Source: Arenibacter algicola (lineage in GTDB: Bacteria; Bacteroidota; Bacteroidia; Flavobacteriales; Flavobacteriaceae). Taken from it: a stretch of 64,000 bases of DNA. The stretch's first letter is position 1, and each line of letters begins with the position of its first letter. The position numbers were made by a program, and so were the translations under genes. The stretch spans positions 806,001 to 870,000 of the forward strand of contig NZ_JPOO01000003.1 in the NCBI RefSeq assembly GCF_000733925.1, written 5' to 3'. This document shows positions 26,278 to 33,470 of this stretch, piece after piece. The notes beneath the pieces are model-generated. The model worked only from the letters and a program-made list of their open reading frames with translations, did no database searches and was not told the DNA's origin.

Positions 26278-26937
26278 ATGACTACAGCTCCCCTTTCATT
26301 GGAACATCTTATTAGACCATCAAATATTACCGAAGGCAAGCCTCCCGTGCTGTTCATGTTCCACGGCTATGGAAGCAACGAGGAAGATCTGTTTTCCTTT
26401 GCCTCAGAACTGCCTCAAGAACTTTGTATCATATCCGTAAGGGCCCCCTACCCTATGCAACCCTATGGTAATGCATGGTATGCCATTAACTTTGAAGCCG
26501 AAAAAGGCAAATGGAACAATGAGGAAGAAGCAGTCCTTTCCAGGGATAAAATTAAAGTGTTTATAGAGGAAGCTTGCAAAACCTATGGCTTGGACGAAAA
26601 AAATGTGACCCTATTAGGGTTCAGTCAAGGTACCATACTAAGTTATGCGGTGGCCCTATCCTACCCTGAGTTGGTCAGGAATGTAATAGCCCTAAGTGGC
26701 TATATCAATGAAAACCTTATGTTGAAGAACTATCAGGGAAACAACTTCAAAAATTTAAAGATCTATGCCTCCCACGGAAGTGTAGACCAGGTAATCCCTG
26801 TTGCTTGGGCCCAACAAGCCCCCGGTATTTTAAATAATCTAAACATAGACCATGTATATGAGGAATTCCCGGTAGGCCATGGTGTGGCCCCACAAAATTT
26901 CTACTCCTTCAAGACATGGCTTCAGGATAAAATTTAA
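26278..26937 (+). CDS. Alpha/beta-hydrolase, phospholipase/carboxylesterase type
   Basis: A 219-residue cytosolic esterase of the Abhydrolase_2 family. The oxyanion region MFHGYGSNEED, the nucleophile Ser in GFSQGT, the Asp in SVDQVIP and the His in VGHGV make a complete triad. Substrates are probably short or medium esters; specificity is not visible. The start at 26278 is chosen because it lies just after the preceding stop and fits the family N-terminus. It converges with the next gene, and the two stops overlap by four bases. Confidence 0.88.
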   Translation: MTTAPLSLEHLIRPSNITEGKPPVLFMFHGYGSNEEDLFSFASELPQELCIISVRAPYPMQPYGNAWYAINFEAEKGKWNNEEEAVLSRDKIKVFIEEACKTYGLDEKNVTLLGFSQGTILSYAVALSYPELVRNVIALSGYINENLMLKNYQGNNFKNLKIYASHGSVDQVIPVAWAQQAPGILNNLNIDHVYEEFPVGHGVAPQNFYSFKTWLQDKI

Positions 26938-27428
26938 TTGCTACGGGTGTACAATAAGTGGTCCATCAAAGAAAAATCCACACCCAGATCATCCTTAAGT
27001 TCATACTTGATCAATACTTCGCCCCAATATTTCCCATCCGAGAAATCGGCCAAAATCCATTTATGGTTTAAAATCTTGATCTTGTTTATCTTGAAATCGT
27101 TTTCCATACCCTCATAAGGGATTAGGGGGTTATCCCCTTTACTTTCATTGGTCTCCAATAATTTATCCGATATATAGAGACTGGGATCCTTCAAATTTAA
27201 ATGGTCGTAATAGGCCAAGGCATCATCATTGTTTTCCAAAGAAAAATATTGGTTGTCCAAAACCTTTATATGCAGTTTCTGTATGGAATCCTCCAATTGG
27301 GAAAGCTTCTCCTCCTGGGCCTCTATTTTTGTGTTTTTAGCCTTCACCATATTATTGGTACTTACAAATTGGTAAAGTGCTATCAGTGAAACGAATATGA
27401 ACAAATACAAGTAAATCTTATGTTTCAT
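26934..27428 (-). CDS. Membrane-anchored coiled-coil protein, uncharacterised
   Basis: A 164-residue protein with an N-terminal membrane anchor (YLYLFIFVSLIALYQFV), a heptad-rich stretch at about residues 30-58 (AQEEKLSQLEDSIQKLHIKV) and a mixed alpha/beta C-terminal part ending in a basic tail. It is probably held on the outer face of the inner membrane. I do not recognise the family. It may be transcribed behind the MBL-fold gene (78 bp upstream on the same strand). Confidence 0.65.
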   Translation of the reverse strand: MKHKIYLYLFIFVSLIALYQFVSTNNMVKAKNTKIEAQEEKLSQLEDSIQKLHIKVLDNQYFSLENNDDALAYYDHLNLKDPSLYISDKLLETNESKGDNPLIPYEGMENDFKINKIKILNHKWILADFSDGKYWGEVLIKYELKDDLGVDFSLMDHLLYTRSN

Positions 27429-27506
27429 TCCCTTATTTTCTTTTTATTGGTTTAATACTAATTTTTAAGTTGAAATATTTCCCTGAACCATCTTCTATAG
27501 GGTTGT

Positions 27507-28271
27507 TTAAACCTCTATAACCAGATTGTCATATGCCAAATGCACATTTTCTGGAAGCAGTTTCTCCACCTCATCATGAAAACCCAATAAGTGGCTTATA
27601 TGGGTCAAATAAGCCGTTTTAGGCTTTACGATATCGATGAATTCCAAGGCTTCCTCCAAATTAAAATGGGAATGGTGTGGTTCTATCCTCAGGGCATTGA
27701 CTACCAGTGTGTTAACCCCTTTTATTTTTTCCATTTCTACTTTTTCCATGCTTTTGACATCGGTTAGATAAACAAAGTCCTGTATTCTAAACCCAAAAAC
27801 CTGTAATCTATTGTGTTGCGCCTCCACAGGTATGGCCATTAAGTTTCCGATCCTAAAAGGTTTATTGTTTTTTATGGTATTGATCTCTACGGCCGGAGCA
27901 CCTGGATATCGATTTTCATCGGCGAAAATATAATCGAACCTTTCCTTGATCGAAGTCACAACCCGTTCATGGGCATAGATAGGAATATCCCCCTGTCTAA
28001 AAAAAAAGGGTCTTATATCATCTATTCCCGCAGTATGGTCGGAATGTTCATGGGTAAATAAAATTCCATCTATCTTTACCACATTATTGGCAAGCATTTG
28101 CTGTCTAAAATCGGGGCCACAATCTATTACATAATTATAGGAATCCCAAGAAACCATTACCGAAACCCGTAGCCGTTTATCCTTGGAATTATTGCTTAAA
28201 CAGACCGGGTGTTTGCTCCCAATTACGGGGATTCCCTGCGATGTTCCAGTACCTAAAAAAGTTATTTTCAA
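27507..28271 (-). CDS. MBL-fold metallo-hydrolase (PhnP-like phosphodiesterase)
   Basis: A 254-residue cytosolic hydrolase. The metal motif THEHSDHTAG (HxHxDH) lies near residue 75, and further ligands are seen in HNRLQVFG, LTDVKS and LTHISH. An early Cys/His-containing segment (SKHPVC) fits the PhnP subgroup, which has an extra zinc site and cleaves cyclic phosphodiesters. In flavobacteria it is a stand-alone housekeeping gene, and no phosphonate genes occur nearby, so its real substrate is uncertain. Confidence 0.85.
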   Translation of the reverse strand: MKITFLGTGTSQGIPVIGSKHPVCLSNNSKDKRLRVSVMVSWDSYNYVIDCGPDFRQQMLANNVVKIDGILFTHEHSDHTAGIDDIRPFFFRQGDIPIYAHERVVTSIKERFDYIFADENRYPGAPAVEINTIKNNKPFRIGNLMAIPVEAQHNRLQVFGFRIQDFVYLTDVKSMEKVEMEKIKGVNTLVVNALRIEPHHSHFNLEEALEFIDIVKPKTAYLTHISHLLGFHDEVEKLLPENVHLAYDNLVIEV

Positions 28272-28331
28272 TCTTATATCTATTTAATCCAAATTTATAA
28301 CTATTTTATTTAATAGATAACTCAATCTTTT

Positions 28332-28339
28332 TAACTTTG
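28332..28339 (+). promoter_or_regulatory. -7 promoter box
   Basis: TAACTTTG, an exact match to TAnnTTTG, 20 bp before the ATG at 28360. Confidence 0.6.
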
Positions 28340-28359
28340 CTACAAGCAAATAAGACACT

Positions 28360-29820
28360 ATGTCCAATATTTTTAAGAAAGAAATCGCTTTTACCAATGT
28401 TCCGTCCATTAAGGCAAAAACCTTAAGGATAAATTTGAATCCAGATATTTACGGTACATTTTCTGAAATAGGTGCAGGACAAGAAACTTCCGCGCACTTT
28501 TTTAGGTCGGGCGGTGCTTCTGGTACCATTGCAAAAGCGATGAGTGCATACGATAAGGATTTTAGTGATGCTATTTATGGTATAGAGGAAGACGGTAGGT
28601 ATGTAACCCAGTCCAGGTTAAAAAAAATGTTGGCCCATGAAATGGAAAACATGGACAATAGGATAAGCCGGGAAAAACATCCCGACAGATTGTTTTTTTC
28701 CTATGCCAATACGGTTGCTACTATTGATTTCTCCAAGAGATACAAAGGGCACGGATGGATCGGAATACGTTACCAATTGGATCCCAAACAAAAAGAATTA
28801 AACGAAATTATCCTGCATATCCGCTTTAAACAAAATGAAGCGAGGTTGCAACAGGAAACCTTGGGTATTGTTGGTGTCAATCTTATTTACGGTGCATTTT
28901 ACAAATATGACAAGCCTAGAAAATTACTAAAATACCTTTATGACCATATTGACAAGGATACGGTTGAAATAGATATGGTTAATTTTTCTGGACCTAATTT
29001 TGCAGAAGTCGATAACAGGTTAATGAGTTTACAGCTTGTTAAGAATGATATGACCGATGCCGTAATGTTTGGACCTGATGGCAATAATCTTTTGCCGGCG
29101 ACCATTCTTTACAAAAAAAATATTTTGGCTTTACGAGGTAGCTTTAGACCGGTGACCAAGGTTAATATGGATATGTTTAAAAAATCCTATGAAATATTCA
29201 TCAGGGAGCCCAGTGTTGAGGAGGAGAATACCGTAGTAATTTTTGAAATTACCCTTTCCAACCTTCGAGCTTCCGGAGAGATAGACGAACAGGATTTTAT
29301 GGATCGGGCGGAACTATTATGTTCTTTGGGCCACACGGTAATGATTTCGAAATTTCAGGAATACTTTAAACTCGTTGAATATTTTAGCAATTATACCAAA
29401 TCCAAGATTGGCCTTACCATGGGGGTAAACAATTTGGTCGATATTTTTGATGAAAAATACTACCGCCATCTTAGTGGTGGTATCCTAGAGGCATTTGGTA
29501 AATTATTCTTTAAAGATCTTAAAGTTTACCTATATCCAATGCGCAATGAGGAGACTGGTCAAATTATGACAAGTAACACCATAAAAGTCCATCCTAGAAT
29601 GAAAGAATTGTACAAATTCTTCAAATACAATGGCAAGGTCATGGACATTATAGATTACGACCCGGAAATACTACATGTTTTCTCCAGGGATGTTCTCAAA
29701 AAAATAATCAACGGCGAAGAAGGTTGGGAATCCGTGCTTCCTGAGGGAATTGCGGAAATTATAAAAAAGAAGAAACTTTTTATTCGTAAACCCATAGAGG
29801 AAGAACAGGAAAAAGTGTAA
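28360..29820 (+). CDS. Uncharacterised conserved cytosolic protein (486 aa)
   Basis: I do not recognise a named domain. The 486-residue product has no signal peptide or membrane segment and an even mix of charged and hydrophobic residues, so it is a soluble, folded, probably multi-domain protein. Notable segments are EIGAGQETSAHFFRSGGASG near residue 40, FGPDGNNLLPATILYKK near 245 and NTVVIFEITLSNLRASGEID near 300. Own promoter (-7 box at 28332) and own terminator show a single-gene unit. Its length and good codon structure mark it as real. Confidence 0.8.
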   Translation: MSNIFKKEIAFTNVPSIKAKTLRINLNPDIYGTFSEIGAGQETSAHFFRSGGASGTIAKAMSAYDKDFSDAIYGIEEDGRYVTQSRLKKMLAHEMENMDNRISREKHPDRLFFSYANTVATIDFSKRYKGHGWIGIRYQLDPKQKELNEIILHIRFKQNEARLQQETLGIVGVNLIYGAFYKYDKPRKLLKYLYDHIDKDTVEIDMVNFSGPNFAEVDNRLMSLQLVKNDMTDAVMFGPDGNNLLPATILYKKNILALRGSFRPVTKVNMDMFKKSYEIFIREPSVEEENTVVIFEITLSNLRASGEIDEQDFMDRAELLCSLGHTVMISKFQEYFKLVEYFSNYTKSKIGLTMGVNNLVDIFDEKYYRHLSGGILEAFGKLFFKDLKVYLYPMRNEETGQIMTSNTIKVHPRMKELYKFFKYNGKVMDIIDYDPEILHVFSRDVLKKIINGEEGWESVLPEGIAEIIKKKKLFIRKPIEEEQEKV

Positions 29821-29836
29821 CACATCAAAAATCTTT

Positions 29837-29884
29837 AACAAGGGGCTGTCTTAATATTTTAATTTAGGATAGCCCCTTGTTTAT
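29837..29884. terminator. Bidirectional terminator
   Basis: Stem AACAAGGGGCT/AGCCCCTTGTT (29837-29847 with 29871-29881), extended by three more pairs with one wobble. It lies between convergent genes and has T-rich flanks on the plus strand. Confidence 0.88.
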
Positions 29885-29894
29885 ATACCTCCCT

Positions 29895-30344
29895 TTATAG
29901 AAGTTGTGCAGCGTGATCTTTGGTCTTTACCTTGTCTATCACCTTTTCTACAACGCCGTCCCCATCAATTACAAAAGTCATTCTGTGAATACCGTCATAT
30001 TTTTTTCCCATGAACTGTTTTGGCCCCCAAACCCCAAAAATATTAATGACGGTATGGTCTTCATCCGCTAATAATGGAAAGGGAAATTGATATTTATTTT
30101 TAAAATTTAGTTGACGTTTCTGTGAATCGGCGCTGACACCTAGGAGCTCATAACCTTCAGCTTTTAGTTCGGCATAATTATCCCGTAAATTACAGGCTTC
30201 AGCCGTACATCCGGGAGTACTTGCCTTTGGATAGAAAAAGACAATTAACTTTTTATCTTTATAGTCGGAAAGATTAATAATATTACCGTTTTCATCCTTG
30301 GCCGAAAATGTGGGCACCTTATCCCCTACTTTTAAAGTCTTCAT
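29895..30344 (-). CDS. bcp: Thiol peroxidase of the BCP/PrxQ type
   Basis: A 149-residue peroxiredoxin that reduces hydroperoxides with thioredoxin as donor. The peroxidatic Cys lies in YPKASTPGCTAEAC, where the second Cys five residues later is the resolving residue typical of BCP proteins. GVSADS and the FGVWGPK segment are also family marks. Cytosolic, single gene, divergent from the endonuclease III gene with 87 bp between them. Confidence 0.93.
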   Translation of the reverse strand: MKTLKVGDKVPTFSAKDENGNIINLSDYKDKKLIVFFYPKASTPGCTAEACNLRDNYAELKAEGYELLGVSADSQKRQLNFKNKYQFPFPLLADEDHTVINIFGVWGPKQFMGKKYDGIHRMTFVIDGDGVVEKVIDKVKTKDHAAQLL

Positions 30345-30431
30345 AGTTAAATTTTAAGTAAATTTATATTTAAAACACACCCAAACGAATGGGCGTTGCT
30401 ATATTTATATTTTTATAAAATTACGCAATAA

Positions 30432-31097
30432 ATGACGAAAGCGGAAAAAGTAAACTTTGCCATTGAAACTTTACAAACAATATATCCAACCATCCCAGTT
30501 CCGTTAGACCACAAAGACCCTTATACGCTACTTATTGCAGTATTATTATCTGCGCAAAGTACAGATGTTAGGGTTAATCAGATTACGCCTTTACTCTTTG
30601 CCAGGGCAGATAATCCATATGACATGGTAAAAATGACAGCTGAAGAAATAAGGGAAATTATTAAGCCCGTTGGACTATCACCAATGAAATCCAAAGGAAT
30701 CTATGGACTATCCAAAATCCTAATTGAAAAATATGACGGACAGGTTCCACAAGAAATGGAACTTTTGGAACAATTACCTGCAGTAGGTCATAAAACAGCA
30801 AGCGTGGTGGTCTCCCAAGCCTTTGGTATACCGGCTTTTCCGGTAGATACCCACATACATAGACTTATGTACCGCTGGGGGTTTTCCAATGGTAAAAATG
30901 TAGTACAAACTGAAAGAGATGCGAAAAGATTGTTCCCGAGAAAATTATGGAACGACCTTCATTTACAGATAATATGGTACGGAAGGGAATATTCCCCTGC
31001 AAGAGGGTGGAATTTGGAAAAAGACATAATAACCAAAACAATAGGAAGAAAAAAAGTTTTGGACGCCTACTACAAAACAAAAAATCCCAACGCTTAG
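30432..31097 (+). CDS. nth: Endonuclease III-type DNA glycosylase without the iron-sulfur ligands
   Basis: Base-excision repair glycosylase/AP lyase for oxidised pyrimidines, 221 residues. The helix-hairpin-helix LEQLPAVGHKTAS carries the catalytic Lys121, and Asp139 lies in FPVDTHIHR; these match E. coli Lys120 and Asp138. The C-terminal region that normally holds four Cys for a 4Fe-4S cluster (C-x6-C-x2-C-x5-C) reads REYSPARGWNLEKDIITK, with no Cys at all. The enzyme should therefore be cluster-free. The stop codon overlaps the terminator hairpin. Confidence 0.9.
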   Translation: MTKAEKVNFAIETLQTIYPTIPVPLDHKDPYTLLIAVLLSAQSTDVRVNQITPLLFARADNPYDMVKMTAEEIREIIKPVGLSPMKSKGIYGLSKILIEKYDGQVPQEMELLEQLPAVGHKTASVVVSQAFGIPAFPVDTHIHRLMYRWGFSNGKNVVQTERDAKRLFPRKLWNDLHLQIIWYGREYSPARGWNLEKDIITKTIGRKKVLDAYYKTKNPNA

Positions 31098-31109
31098 TTG
31101 GGATTTTTT
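31081..31109 (+). terminator. Terminator embedded in the nth stop codon
   Basis: Stem AAATCCCAAC/GTTGGGATTT (31082-31091 with 31097-31106), 5-base loop containing part of the stop codon, then a T run. Confidence 0.85.
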
Positions 31110-31112
31110 AGT

Positions 31113-31256
31113 CTAGTTTAAATTATTTTCGAATTGAATATTACTATATTCAACTATTTGCAAAGATTTGGAATAGCCAATCAAAAACTTAATAGTTTCA
31201 GGACTTGCTTTGGCAAGTTTACACTTGTGTTGATTCTCAGAGTAAATTTTTTCCAT
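31113..31256 (-). CDS. 47-residue microprotein, copy 1, downstream of ECF sigma copy 1
   Basis: Read on the minus strand, an ATG at 31256-31254 opens 47 codons ending in TAG. The product begins MEKIYSEN, has KCKL near residues 11-14, FLIGYSKSLQIVEY near residues 24-37, and ends FENNLN. It is related to the microprotein at 32423-32575: both have M-x-K, CKL at almost the same place, FLxxYSKSLxI and a final LN. Each follows an ECF sigma gene at the same distance (72 or 71 bp) with the same hairpin in between. Shared sequence in a matched position supports a real gene pair. Function unknown; a regulator or partner of the sigma factor is the simplest idea. No signal peptide or membrane segment. 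Confidence 0.75.
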   Translation of the reverse strand: MEKIYSENQHKCKLAKASPETIKFLIGYSKSLQIVEYSNIQFENNLN

Positions 31257-31270
31257 AAGATTATAGTATT

Positions 31271-31286
31271 GTTATGTTAAGATAAC
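31271..31286 (-). promoter_or_regulatory. Conserved leader hairpin before microprotein copy 1
   Basis: GTTAT/ATAAC stem in the spacer between sigma copy 1 and its microprotein, 14 bp before the small start codon. The minus strand reads GCGTTATCTTAAC then ATAACAATA; the other cassette has the same core at 32587-32602. Confidence 0.55.
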
Positions 31287-31328
31287 GCTACTAAAATGGA
31301 AATATTGTCCGGTTCGTCCTATGACCTA

Positions 31329-31910
31329 TTAATTCGTTAAAACGATATTATGTTTTTCAATGATTTTTCTAAGGTTTATAAGCGCGTATCTCATTCTTCC
31401 CAAGGCTGTATTGATGCTAACCCCAGTGTTTTCAGAGATCTCCTTAAAACTCATGTCCCTGTAAATACGCATTAAAAGAACTTCTTTTTGATCGTCCGGT
31501 AATTCTTCGATCAATAAGGTAAGATCAGAATCTATTTGATCCTTGATAAGTTGTTTTTCTACATTAAGTTTATCATCACCAATTACGGAAAAGATATTAA
31601 AATCATCATTCCCCTCAAACATTGGCATTCTTTTGTTTCTTCTAAAGTGATCTATTACCAAGTTATGGGCTATTCTCATAACCCAAGGCAAAAACTTGCC
31701 TTCCTCGCTATAATTTCCCTTTTTCAAGGTCTTGATTACTTTAATAAAGGTGTCCTGAAAAATGTCCTCTGAAACATCACGGTCCAATACCTTGGAATAA
31801 ATAAAGCTACTAATACGCTGGTTGTGCCTGTTGATCAAAACCTCTAAAGCTTTTTCATTACCGTTGATGTAATCCTTTACTAATACTGAGTCATCTATTT
31901 GCAGTTCCAT
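31329..31910 (-). CDS. ECF-type RNA polymerase sigma factor, copy 1
   Basis: A 193-residue group-IV sigma factor that would direct RNA polymerase to a specific promoter set. Region 2 is seen in SEDIFQDTFIKVIKTLKKG and WVMRIAHNLVIDHFRR, and region 4 in MSFKEISENTGVSINTALGR, a helix-turn-helix. About 156 of 193 positions match copy 2 at 32647-33228, with the region-4 helix-turn-helix identical, so both probably know the same -33 element. No anti-sigma gene with membrane helices follows, as would be usual for ECF loci; instead a microprotein gene follows after 72 bp. The gene ends in tandem stops (TAA TAG). Confidence 0.93.
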   Translation of the reverse strand: MELQIDDSVLVKDYINGNEKALEVLINRHNQRISSFIYSKVLDRDVSEDIFQDTFIKVIKTLKKGNYSEEGKFLPWVMRIAHNLVIDHFRRNKRMPMFEGNDDFNIFSVIGDDKLNVEKQLIKDQIDSDLTLLIEELPDDQKEVLLMRIYRDMSFKEISENTGVSINTALGRMRYALINLRKIIEKHNIVLTN

Positions 31911-32422
31911 ACAAAATATTGTTTTTGGTTAAACTAGGGGGCCTCACCTTTCGGTTCGGACTTTTTTTATTACTTCTTCTTTTTCGAAGACTTTAAATCT
32001 TCATTGTTAATTAGTAACAGGATAAAAGTATATAAATGGTAAGCTGTGCAAAAAACTATGTTGTAAAACCCCCGTTAATTGATGTCAAATGCCAATTTTC
32101 TTATTTTACGCATAATAATTTGGAAAAATTGAAGTTGAAAGGGCCTGAAGAAATTAATGTTGGAACTATTTATTATTGTCAGCTGCCGGAAAGATAATAT
32201 CACCTAAATATAAGGAATATAGAAAACACTGTACAGTTTATTGTAATTGGCCCATAAAAGGGAGGTATGGTTATAGACGTAATGGGAGATGCAATCTATT
32301 GGAAAACAAAATATTGGGAGTTTACTTTCAGGCTATGGCCTTTTAAAGCCATGCCCATCTGCTTATGTAACCATTACGTCACTGTAGAGACCTAACAGCT
32401 AATGTAAAACTGTTGTAAGTTT
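31911..32422. other. Spacer between the two sigma cassettes
   Basis: About 510 bp holding the promoter of sigma copy 1 (minus strand). A 9-bp inverted repeat, ACGTAATGG at 32277-32285 and CCATTACGT at 32371-32379, encloses an imperfect hairpin ATGGCCTTTTAAAGCCAT (32334-32351). No ORF of note. A structured leader or small RNA is possible, but no promoter or terminator proves it. Confidence 0.35.
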
Positions 32423-32575
32423 TTAGTTTAGGCAATGTTCATCCAATTCATCATTACACTTGTCACTTTTAATAATGTAAAGGGATTTAGAGTAATTCAA
32501 CAAAAAATCTATCTTGGACCTGCGTGTAGACATTAATTTACAATTGTTCTTTGTAGTAACGTTGAATTTCCCCAT
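32423..32575 (-). CDS. 50-residue microprotein, copy 2, downstream of ECF sigma copy 2
   Basis: On the minus strand, ATG at 32575-32573 opens 50 codons ending in TAA. The product begins MGKFNVTT, has NNCKL near residues 10-14, FLLNYSKSLYIIK near 24-36, and ends EHCLN. Compared with copy 1 (31113-31256) the two keep CKL, FLxxYSKSLxI and the final LN while most other positions differ. Synonymous and replacement change alone would have broken an unused frame, so the kept motif and length argue for coding. Three Cys (12, 40, 48) are present here against one in copy 1. Function unknown; probably co-transcribed with sigma copy 2. Confidence 0.72.
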   Translation of the reverse strand: MGKFNVTTKNNCKLMSTRRSKIDFLLNYSKSLYIIKSDKCNDELDEHCLN

Positions 32576-32586
32576 AATAATATATT

Positions 32587-32602
32587 GTTATTGTCAAATA
32601 AC
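32587..32602 (-). promoter_or_regulatory. Conserved leader hairpin before microprotein copy 2
   Basis: Stem GTTATT/AATAAC with a 4-base loop, 11 bp before the microprotein start. Counterpart of 31271-31286; the run GCGTTAT to ATAACAATA is kept in both cassettes although the rest of the spacer has diverged. Confidence 0.55.
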
Positions 32603-32646
32603 GCAAGTGTTATGAAGAAATTAACCAAAAGGGGTTGTAAGACCTA

Positions 32647-33228
32647 TTAATTCGTTAAAATAATGTTGTTCTTTTCTACAATCTTCCTAAGGTTGATAAG
32701 TGCATAGCGCATTCTGCCCAAGGCAGTGTTAATACTTACCCCTGTATTTTCAGATATTTCCTTAAAGCTCATATCCTTATATAGGCGCATTTCCAAAACT
32801 TCCATCTGATCTTTTGGCAATTCCTTGATAAGTAGGGTAAGATCCTGATCTATCTGGTCTTTGATAATTCGTCTTTCAGCATTTAACTGATCATCGCTAA
32901 TTATGGAGAATATATTGAAATCATTGTTGCCTTCAAATCTGGGCATTCGTTTATTCTTTCTAAAATAATCTATTATTAGGTTGTGGGAAATACGCATTAC
33001 CCAAGGCAAAAATTTTCCTTCTTCATTATAATTACCCTTCTTAAGGGTTCTTATAACCTTTATAAAGGTATCTTGAAAAATATCTTCTGTAATTTCCCGA
33101 TCTTGTACTTTGGAATAAATAAAACTGCTAAGTCGCTGGTTGTGTCGGTCAATTAGTTTTTCCAGGGCTCTTTCGTCCCCGTTCATGTAGTCTTTTACTA
33201 ATACTGAATCTTCTATTAATAGTTCCAT
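32647..33228 (-). CDS. ECF-type RNA polymerase sigma factor, copy 2
   Basis: Paralogue of the sigma factor at 31329-31910: the same 193 residues, no gaps, about 80% identity. Differences cluster in the N-terminal third and in the linker between regions 2 and 4 (around ISDDQLNAERR), while region 4 (SFKEISENTGVSINTALGR) is unchanged. This suggests the same target promoters but different regulation or stability. It too ends in TAA TAG and is followed by a hairpin and a microprotein gene. The whole cassette, not just the sigma gene, has been duplicated in tandem. Confidence 0.93.
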   Translation of the reverse strand: MELLIEDSVLVKDYMNGDERALEKLIDRHNQRLSSFIYSKVQDREITEDIFQDTFIKVIRTLKKGNYNEEGKFLPWVMRISHNLIIDYFRKNKRMPRFEGNNDFNIFSIISDDQLNAERRIIKDQIDQDLTLLIKELPKDQMEVLEMRLYKDMSFKEISENTGVSINTALGRMRYALINLRKIVEKNNIILTN

Positions 33229-33445
33229 ACAAATTACTTTTTTGAGGCTAAAATTCCATACCTGTTTGTGTTACAAGTGTATTTTTTAGCAAAATTTTAA
33301 AAAAGTAATTTTGTTACGTATAGGCTATTTAGGGTTTATTATGCATCAAATATAAAAAAAAATAAATCGAATCAAACTACTTTCCTTCAATGAATATAAT
33401 TTAGTTGTAGGACAAAGGCTACTAGCGAATAAAACTCACATATCG

Positions 33446-33453
33446 TATCTTTG
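33446..33453 (+). promoter_or_regulatory. -7 promoter box of uvrA
   Basis: TATCTTTG, exact TAnnTTTG match, 17 bp before the uvrA start. No SOS-box-like palindrome was seen around it. Confidence 0.65.
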
Positions 33454-33470
33454 CAAACTTAAATACGAGC

